A stretch of 19,425 nucleotides of DNA from an uncultured Eubacteriales bacterium (lineage in GTDB: Bacteria; Bacillota; Clostridia; Oscillospirales; Butyricicoccaceae), in assembly GCA_905199135.1 (NCBI GenBank), contig CAJKFC010000028.1, positions 1 to 19,425 on the forward strand. Direction: 5' to 3'. This document shows positions 14,631 through 19,425 of this stretch, piece by piece. Each line of letters opens with the position of its first letter. Positions within the stretch are counted from its first letter, which is position 1. Both the position numbers and the translations under genes were made by a program. The notes under the pieces are model-generated. The model saw only the letters and a program-made list of their open reading frames with translations. It was not told where the DNA came from and searched no databases.

Positions 14631-14659
14631 AGTATATCAAATTATAACAAAATTTGCAA
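14631..14659 (-). promoter_or_regulatory. Promoter of the MATE-CAT unit
   Basis: On the minus strand, TTGCAA (14654-14659) and TATACT (14631-14636) are separated by exactly 17 bases. The MATE start is 31 bases downstream. This matches a vegetative sigma-A promoter. Confidence 0.7.
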
Positions 14660-14670
14660 CATCAAAGAGG

Positions 14671-14676
14671 TATAAT
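14671..14676 (+). promoter_or_regulatory. Possible -10 box of spoIIGA-sigE
   Basis: TATAAT lies 31 bases before the spoIIGA start. No -35 is found at 17 bases, nor at the 22-base spacing known for the Bacillus subtilis spoIIG promoter. I saw no clear Spo0A box (TTCGACA/TGTCGAA) in the gap. An activator-dependent promoter is plausible but unproven. Confidence 0.4.
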
Positions 14677-14707
14677 TTAATTGAAAACAGCAAAGAGGTG
14701 AAAGCGG

Positions 14708-15499
14708 TTGAAAGTCATTTATATCGATGTGCTGTTCGCCGTAGGCGCCATGACGGCCTTTGTGCTGCTCTCTCTGACCGCCTTTCTGACGGGCAGCTAT
14801 CTCGGAAAAATAAGGCATATTTCGGCTTCGCTTTTGTCAGGCCTGTTCTCGGTGGGCTCCTTTTTTGCACCTTTCGGAGCGGCCGCGGGCCTTCTTTGCA
14901 AGGCAGTTATGTGCGCCGCGATAGTAGCCGTCGCCTTTAAAGGGCAGAGGGGAAGGTACATAAGGCTTTGCGGAGTGTTTTTCCTCGCCACCCTCTTTAC
15001 GGCAGGTATGATGTATGCGCTGTCCTTTATGGGCTTCGGGGTAGAGGTGCAGGGGGGCAGCGTGTATATCGAAGTGGGATTTTTCGAGCTGGCACTGGCC
15101 TTTGCCGCCTCTTACGCGGCGGCGGCCCTCGCCATGGGAAAGGGGGGATTTGTGAAAAAGAACATGATCGTCCCCGTAAAGCTGGGTATTTTCGGAAAAG
15201 AGCTGTCTTTTTCCGCCATGGTAGATACGGGAAACAGGGTTTTTGAACCGGTCACCAAAAAGGCCGTCATTTTGGTTTCCCCCGATATTTTAAAGGAGGT
15301 CTTTCCCGAAAACATGGGAGATAAGAGGATATATCCCATAAGGGTAGAGACGGCTGGGCAGCCCTTTATGATATACGCTTTGGAGCCCGAAAGGCTCGAG
15401 ATAAACGGAAATGAGAGAAAGGACTGCATGGTGGCGGCGGCAGCCTCGCCCATCGAGGGGGTCCAGGGGTGCAAGGCGATAATAGGAGGTGAAGCATGA
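14708..15499 (+). CDS. spoIIGA: Sporulation sigma-E factor-processing protease SpoIIGA
   Basis: This 263-residue protein has several N-terminal hydrophobic segments (about residues 4-145) and a C-terminal aspartic-protease-like domain with MVDTGN, catalytic Asp173, followed by an EPVTKKAVILVSP block. SpoIIGA sits in the septal membrane and cleaves pro-sigma-E in the mother cell after a forespore signal. The start is TTG at 14708, with AGAGGTG 7 bases upstream; no better in-frame start exists. It overlaps sigE by four bases (ATGA). It is shorter than the roughly 309-residue B. subtilis protein. The C-terminus stops at IIGGEA, codons that also form the sigE ribosome binding site, and lacks the tail I expect after this region. 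Confidence 0.9.
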   Translation: MKVIYIDVLFAVGAMTAFVLLSLTAFLTGSYLGKIRHISASLLSGLFSVGSFFAPFGAAAGLLCKAVMCAAIVAVAFKGQRGRYIRLCGVFFLATLFTAGMMYALSFMGFGVEVQGGSVYIEVGFFELALAFAASYAAAALAMGKGGFVKKNMIVPVKLGIFGKELSFSAMVDTGNRVFEPVTKKAVILVSPDILKEVFPENMGDKRIYPIRVETAGQPFMIYALEPERLEINGNERKDCMVAAAASPIEGVQGCKAIIGGEA

Positions 15500-16200
15500 G
15501 GTTTTTTAAAAAACTTATCGGTATTTTAAAACGCCTTTTCAGGGGAAGAAGCGTCAGTTATTACATAGGCGGCAGCGAGAGTCTGCCTCCCCCTCTTTCG
15601 GCAGAGGAGGAGAGGAGATATCTGGAGGTGTACGACGGCAGTCAGGGCGACATAAAGCGGCTGCTCATAGAGCACAATCTGCGCCTTGTGGTCTACATAG
15701 CCAAAAAGTTTGAAAATACAGGCATCGGCATAGAGGATCTGGTGTCCATCGGCACGATAGGCCTCATAAAGGCGGTATCCACATACAGAAAGGACAAAAA
15801 TGCCAAGCTGGCCACCTATGCCTCGAGGTGCATAGAAAACGAGATACTTATGTATCTGAGGAAAAACAGCGGTCTGAGACTGGAAATCTCCATCGACGAG
15901 CCTTTGAGTCAGGACGGCGAGGGCGGCGAGCTCTCCCTTTCAGATGTTCTCGGCACAGAGCCCGACAGCGTTGTGCGCCCTTTAGAGGACATGACCGACA
16001 GGGAGATTCTGAGAAACTGCATAGAAAAACTCGGGGCGAGAGAGAGGGAGATAATCGACATGCGCTACGGTCTTTCGGGCAGAAAGGAGCTGACCCAAAA
16101 GGAAGTGGCCGACATTCTGGGCATATCCCAGTCATACATATCCCGCCTTGAAAAGAAGATAATAAGAAAGCTGAGAAAAGACATGCAGAAGGCCATGTAG
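15496..16200 (+). CDS. sigE: RNA polymerase sporulation sigma factor SigE (pro-sigma-E)
   Basis: This 234-residue sigma-70-type factor drives the early mother-cell sporulation programme. The N-terminal pro-sequence (about residues 1-21, rich in Phe, Leu, Lys, Arg) precedes the SpoIIGA processing region YYIGGSES (22-29) and the conserved LPPPLS. Region 2 follows at about 58-125, with NLRLVVYIAKKFENTG, LVSIGTIGLIKAV and ATYASRCIENEILMYLR. Region 4 at about 175-228 contains the helix-turn-helix ending ISQSYISRLEKKI. The strong site AGGAGGTGA at 15484-15492 lies inside spoIIGA, so the two are translationally coupled. In many clostridia and bacilli sigG follows directly; here a terminator follows instead. 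Confidence 0.96.
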   Translation: MRFFKKLIGILKRLFRGRSVSYYIGGSESLPPPLSAEEERRYLEVYDGSQGDIKRLLIEHNLRLVVYIAKKFENTGIGIEDLVSIGTIGLIKAVSTYRKDKNAKLATYASRCIENEILMYLRKNSGLRLEISIDEPLSQDGEGGELSLSDVLGTEPDSVVRPLEDMTDREILRNCIEKLGAREREIIDMRYGLSGRKELTQKEVADILGISQSYISRLEKKIIRKLRKDMQKAM

Positions 16201-16224
16201 CTCTTCTGAGCGTTGACATAAATG

Positions 16225-16257
16225 AAAAGAGGATACGGCTCGTCCGTATCCTCTTTT
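16225..16257. terminator. Bidirectional terminator between sigE and the LysO genes
   Basis: The arms AAAAGAGGATACGG and CCGTATCCTCTTTT surround a CTCGT loop, with A- and T-runs at the outer ends. It serves the convergent genes on both sides. Confidence 0.92.
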
Positions 16258-16262
16258 TCCTT

Positions 16263-16874
16263 TTATAAAATATTCGGCAGTATTTTGTAGCAAAACTCTA
16301 TCATAAAGGGCACAGCTGCCGAGCACAGTATGCCGTTCATAAGGGACAGCACCACCGTCGGCTCGTCGGTATACCTTATCATCATGGGCAGCGTCGTGTC
16401 CTCGCTGGTGGCTCCCGCGGGAGCTATGCAGGTGAGACCGTTGAGCCGCTTCGCGATAATCGGTATCAGGGCAAAGGACATTATCTCCCTCAAAAGATTG
16501 CTCAAAAAGGCTATGCTGCCCATGTCCGCCCCCGCCATTTCGCCCAGCATGACGCCCGAAAGGCTGTACCACCCCATGCCCGAGGCTATTGCCGCACCCT
16601 CGTTTATCTTGAGAGATGTCAGCAGGGCGCACACGATGCCGCCCGCAAAAGATCCCGCCATGACTCCGATGGGAATGAGAAATATTTTAAATCCGTAGCT
16701 CTTTATTTTGGAAACTATGTCCTTGTTCATGCCGACGCTTATGCCCACGAGAAACATGAGCATATAGAGCACCATGCCGCTCATGTCGGTGACGGTGTTC
16801 AAAAGGGCAAGGTCGGGAAAGAAATAGCGCGCCAAAACGCCGCACACAAGGGCGGCTATCGCCATAAATACCAT
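16263..16874 (-). CDS. LysO-family lysine exporter, C-terminal half as separate protein
   Basis: This 203-residue membrane protein corresponds to the larger C-terminal part of LysO (formerly YbjE/DUF340), an L-lysine exporter in E. coli. Family signatures are LMFLVGISVGMNKDI, the Gly-rich GMGWYSLSGVMLGE motif (about residues 99-112), and APAGATSEDTTLP. Five or so hydrophobic segments are present. The ATG at 16872-16874 has its own GGGGGAG site overlapping the stop of the upstream half-gene, which argues for a natural two-gene arrangement and not a recent frameshift. Both halves should assemble into one transporter. Substrate by family only. Confidence 0.85.
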   Translation of the reverse strand: MVFMAIAALVCGVLARYFFPDLALLNTVTDMSGMVLYMLMFLVGISVGMNKDIVSKIKSYGFKIFLIPIGVMAGSFAGGIVCALLTSLKINEGAAIASGMGWYSLSGVMLGEMAGADMGSIAFLSNLLREIMSFALIPIIAKRLNGLTCIAPAGATSEDTTLPMMIRYTDEPTVVLSLMNGILCSAAVPFMIEFCYKILPNIL

Positions 16875-16877
16875 TTT

Positions 16878-17153
16878 CTACTCCCCCTTTTTGTTTTCCA
16901 TATATTTTTTGGTGAGAAAATACACAAATATCACCGAGAAGAGGACGGGGAAGAGAAAGGCAACAAAGCTTATAAGTCCCATGTCCAAAAGCTCAGAAAA
17001 GAAATTCTCCCTCCTGCCCAGCATGAGACCCATGGAAAATATGAGGGTCAGAGTGCATATGAGCTGAAGTTTTTCATTTATCTTTCTGCCCTTTACGGGG
17101 AAAACGGTGGCGCCCACAAGCACCCCCAAAAGCATTACCAAAATTACATCCAT
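16878..17153 (-). CDS. LysO-family lysine exporter, N-terminal half as separate protein
   Basis: This 91-residue membrane protein has three hydrophobic segments and the N-terminal LysO features: LGVLVGATVFP, an LQLICTLTLIFSMGLMLGRRE helix pair, and a basic C-terminus (KKYMENKKGE). With its partner it totals 294 residues, close to the 299 of the single-chain E. coli protein. The ATG at 17153 follows AAAGGAG. It begins 14 bases after the stop of the upstream MATE gene and ends 3 bases before the partner start, so all three are probably one operon. Confidence 0.83.
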   Translation of the reverse strand: MDVILVMLLGVLVGATVFPVKGRKINEKLQLICTLTLIFSMGLMLGRRENFFSELLDMGLISFVAFLFPVLFSVIFVYFLTKKYMENKKGE

Positions 17154-17167
17154 AGCTTACTCCTTTA

Positions 17168-18493
17168 TCATTCGGCTTTTTTGACCGGCGCAAAGGCCAG
17201 GAAAAGCGACACAAACAGCACCAAAAGCTCGGTCACGGGGAATGAAAGCCATATTCCCGTCATCTTCAAAAGGTGTGACAGCACAAAGGCGGCGGGCACT
17301 ATGACCACAAGGCTGCGCATAACCGAAACGGCGAAAGACGCCGCCGAGCGCCCGAGAGCCGAGAGGTATACGCTGGAGCATATGTTGATTCCTGAGAAGA
17401 AAAAGCCTGCGAAATATATCCTAAGTCCCGTATAAGCCAAAACCGCCAGAGCGGCGTTGCCCTCGCTGTTGAATATGGCGGTGACGGGGACGGCAAAGAC
17501 AAATATTACGGCATATATTACCGCCGCCGATATGAGGGACAGGGTAAAGGCGTACTTGCGGTAGGTTTTAACAGCCTGTTCGTCACCTCTGCCGAAAGAC
17601 GAGCTGACAAGGGGCTGCGGCGTGGGCGTGGGCTGCGTGCCCTGGGCGATGCCGTTGAATATGGCGGTGGCAACTATGGCTATGTTTGCCACGACGCCGT
17701 AGGCGGCGACACCTGTGTTGCCCTCGAGGGCGAGAATGAGAAAGTTGAATACCAGAATGACTATGCCCGACGAAAGCTCGTTTATAAATGAGGAAATGCC
17801 GGGGGACATTATGTAAAAAAGCCTCAAGGGCTTTATGCTCTTAAAGGAGAAGGAAAGGCGGCACTTTTTGCGGAAAAAGTGCACAGAAAGAACCGATATG
17901 CTGATGAGAGGTGAAAGCCCTGTGGCAAAAGCGGCGCCGAACATTCCCATTTTGAGGGGGAACATGAAAACATAGTCCAAGACAATGTTGGAAAGGCTGC
18001 TTATTATGGTGGCGCAGGAGGCGAGTGACGGGTCAAAGTCGTTTCGCACAAAGGCGCACAAAGTGTTGTTGAAAACAAAGGCAGGGCCGAATAGCAGTAC
18101 GGTACGGAGATATACCTCGGCTAATGGCAAAGCCTCTCCCGACGCCCCCAAAAGGGCGGCAAGAGGGCGTGAACAAAAGAGACCCAAAGCTATAAACACA
18201 AGGGAAAACAGAAAGGCGAAAAACAGAGCCGTCGAAAAACTCTCGCGGCACTTTTCATCCTCTCCCTTGGAGAGAGACACCGAAAAGCGAACTCCGCCGC
18301 CGACGCCCAGCATGAGTCCGAGACCCATCATGACGCTGAAGGCGCACAGACAGAAATTGAGGGCGGCAAGACCCGACGCCCCAAGTGCCTTTGATATGAA
18401 AAATGTGTCGGCCAGAATGTAGCACGAAAGACCCACCATAGCCATTACACTGAATGACACATATCCGATGAATGACCTGAAAATACCGTTCAT
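17168..18493 (-). CDS. MATE-family efflux transporter with in-frame insertion
   Basis: This 441-residue, about 12-helix MATE protein has family blocks LADTFFISKALG, SNIVLDYVFMFPLKMG and IFNGIAQGTQ...PLVSSSFGRGD. It differs from the other MATE gene in the window and resembles the group that lacks strong drug-pump features. The conserved GTQPLVS loop is interrupted by six extra residues, PTPTPQ (288-293), encoded by an 18-bp duplication; the frame stays open. The ATG follows AAGAGG with a five-base spacer. It leads a probable operon with the two LysO half-genes, which hints at a metabolite or amino-acid export context. Function of the altered protein is uncertain. Confidence 0.9.
   Translation of the reverse strand: MNGIFRSFIGYVSFSVMAMVGLSCYILADTFFISKALGASGLAALNFCLCAFSVMMGLGLMLGVGGGVRFSVSLSKGEDEKCRESFSTALFFAFLFSLVFIALGLFCSRPLAALLGASGEALPLAEVYLRTVLLFGPAFVFNNTLCAFVRNDFDPSLASCATIISSLSNIVLDYVFMFPLKMGMFGAAFATGLSPLISISVLSVHFFRKKCRLSFSFKSIKPLRLFYIMSPGISSFINELSSGIVILVFNFLILALEGNTGVAAYGVVANIAIVATAIFNGIAQGTQPTPTPQPLVSSSFGRGDEQAVKTYRKYAFTLSLISAAVIYAVIFVFAVPVTAIFNSEGNAALAVLAYTGLRIYFAGFFFSGINICSSVYLSALGRSAASFAVSVMRSLVVIVPAAFVLSHLLKMTGIWLSFPVTELLVLFVSLFLAFAPVKKAE
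17612..17637. repeat. 18-bp imperfect tandem duplication inside the second MATE gene
   Basis: GGGCTGCG occurs at 17612-17619 and 17630-17637 (plus strand), exactly 18 bases apart, with GCGTGGGCGT between. Removing one unit restores the canonical GTQPLVS motif. The inner part is itself two copies of CGTGGG. Confidence 0.85.
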
Positions 18494-18534
18494 TTTTACC
18501 TCTTAAAACTTCTTTTTAGTATTCACATCAATAC

Positions 18535-18563
18535 ATCATACCATTAAAGAGGGATAAAAGCAA
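18535..18563 (-). promoter_or_regulatory. Promoter of the MATE-lysO operon
   Basis: On the minus strand, -35 TTGCTT (18558-18563), a 17-base spacer and -10 TATGAT (18535-18540) are present, with TGG just upstream of the -10 giving an extended -10. The gene starts 41 bases downstream. Confidence 0.65.
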
Positions 18564-18593
18564 CAGACAAAATATAAATTCGCCGTAAAACAT

Positions 18594-18618
18594 AAAAAAG
18601 CCGCCCCGAAGGGCGGCT
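18594..18618 (-). terminator. Intrinsic terminator after the lipoprotein gene
   Basis: On the minus strand a GC-rich stem AGCCGCCC/GGGCGGCT closes a UUCG tetraloop and is followed by six U. It lies 9 bases after the lipoprotein stop codon. Confidence 0.94.
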
Positions 18619-18626
18619 GCGCTTTG

Positions 18627-19425
18627 TCATACTTCAAATTCATACTCAAGATCGCCGAGATTTGAGGTGGAAAGAACTATTTTTATCGTCTTGAAACCCT
18701 GATTTTTCATATAGGTTTCGGCGTCTTTTTCGGTTTTAAGGGCGTTTGCAATCTCCTCGGCAAGCTTTGGCAGCTCGGTTTCATCATCGTCCGAGGGGAC
18801 GAAAATGCCTATTTCAATGTAGAGCTGATCGTTTTCAACAGGGCCGAAAAGGGAAAGAGCTCTGTCGCCTTCGATAAAGCCGTTTACAAGCTCCATGGCT
18901 TTGGCTTCGCCCTCGGGCTGCTGGGGTCCCATGCCGAAGTATTTGTTGCCTGCCGACGACTTGCCCGAGGTGAACTCCCTCTCACGGCGGAGCTCTGGGT
19001 CTTCAAAGCGGGCGTTGACCTCCTTTAAACGGAAACGGGCAACGGGGTCTTCGCCCGAAACCTTTACGATTTCATCGTCAAACCAGCCGGATATCTTGCT
19101 TTCCATGTCGTCATAGGGAATAGAGTCGTCATAGCTGAACTCCACCACCAAATCGGCGTACAGATCCTGAATCGGTCTTTCTCCGCCGCTGACAGCCAAA
19201 GGCTCGCTGTATATCTCTACCGATGTGAGGGTTATCTCCTCGTGGTCTTTGAGTGCTTCTTCGAAGGCGGCGGTCAGATGCTCGGTGGCCTCCTCGCGGC
19301 TGAGACTGCGGATAAACTCGTATATTTTCTGCTGCTGCGCTCTTTCGAGGGTCTCGTATTTGCCGAGGGACTCTATCTGCTCAAAGCTCGTTATCTCCGC
19401 GGCTTCTTCTTTGGCGCAGCCCGCC
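18627..19425 (-). CDS. Probable lipoprotein of unknown function (partial, 5' end outside window)
   Basis: The frame is open from the window edge to the stop at 18627-18629, about 265 codons. The first visible residues are AGCAKEEAAE, which fit the end of a lipobox (x-Ala-Gly-Cys). The true start should lie a short signal peptide upstream, and the mature protein would begin at that Cys and be tethered to the membrane. The mature part is strongly acidic, with alternating helical Glu/Lys-rich and beta-like segments and no recognisable domain. A Pro-Gly-Gln stretch GMGPQQPEGEA occurs near the middle. Starting at the TTG at 19199 would ignore 75 clearly coding upstream codons. Function unknown. 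Confidence 0.8.
   Translation of the reverse strand, partial: AGCAKEEAAEITSFEQIESLGKYETLERAQQQKIYEFIRSLSREEATEHLTAAFEEALKDHEEITLTSVEIYSEPLAVSGGERPIQDLYADLVVEFSYDDSIPYDDMESKISGWFDDEIVKVSGEDPVARFRLKEVNARFEDPELRREREFTSGKSSAGNKYFGMGPQQPEGEAKAMELVNGFIEGDRALSLFGPVENDQLYIEIGIFVPSDDDETELPKLAEEIANALKTEKDAETYMKNQGFKTIKIVLSTSNLGDLEYEFEV

Noticed and set aside
14601..14707. Spo0A box upstream of spoIIGA
   Set aside because: No TGTCGAA or TTCGACA match was visible in the gap on either strand.
16872..16880. LysO split as a frameshift pseudogene
   Set aside because: The second half has its own ATG and a GGGGGAG ribosome binding site at normal spacing, and the split keeps full combined length.
19197..19199. 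TTG as start of the terminal minus-strand protein
   Set aside because: Seventy-five protein-like codons continue upstream to the window edge and end in a lipobox-like AGC.
1..19425. CRISPR array, tRNA, rRNA, integrase or transposase
   Set aside because: No regular repeat-spacer pattern, cloverleaf, rRNA segment or recombinase motif was seen on either strand.

Overview
The window looks like the chromosome of an anaerobic, endospore-forming Firmicute of the Clostridia, possibly close to Oscillospiraceae/Ruminococcaceae. The evidence is the gyrB-gyrA order, a spoIIGA-sigE pair, strong AGGAGG-type ribosome binding sites, many U-tailed intrinsic terminators, heavy ATA and AGA/AGG codon use with fairly high GC, and no aerobic metabolism genes. 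The gyrB-gyrA end may lie near the replication origin. No rRNA, tRNA, CRISPR array, integrase or transposase was found.

Layout: (1) 1-3616, plus strand: the last codons of gyrB, complete gyrA, and a DUF1177 gene. (2) 3648-10540, minus strand: a probable iron-homeostasis block. In transcription order it has a promoter whose -35/-10 spacer is filled by an 18-bp DtxR/IdeR-like palindrome, two overlapping exporter-type ABC half-transporters, an overlapping AraC-family regulator, a second promoter, an unannotated 26-residue membrane peptide with a perfect ribosome binding site, an 89-residue glycine-zipper membrane protein, and a P1B-type ATPase with SCALK in place of CPC/SPC. The last genes resemble the ferrosome (fez) loci that build membrane-bound iron granules. 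(3) 10619-12190, plus strand: three small genes of unknown function (one cytosolic, one secreted, one membrane). (4) 12213-12464: a non-coding element with 11-bp terminal inverted repeats and a hairpin at each end. (5) 12566-14659, minus strand: a MATE efflux gene followed by a chloramphenicol acetyltransferase, separated by a terminator-like hairpin. (6) 14671-16257, plus strand: spoIIGA and sigE, the mother-cell sigma factor and its activating protease, without sigG beside them. (7) 16263-18563, minus strand: a second MATE gene carrying an in-frame 18-bp duplication, then a lysine exporter LysO split into two genes. (8) 18594-19425, minus strand: a probable lipoprotein cut by the window edge.

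The most interesting unit is block 2. A siderophore/metal-type ABC pair, a PchR/YbtA-like AraC protein, an iron-box-like operator and a ferrosome-like ATPase module lie in one direction, suggesting one locus that couples metal acquisition to compartmental storage. The functional reading is inferred from motifs and gene order; no database search was run.
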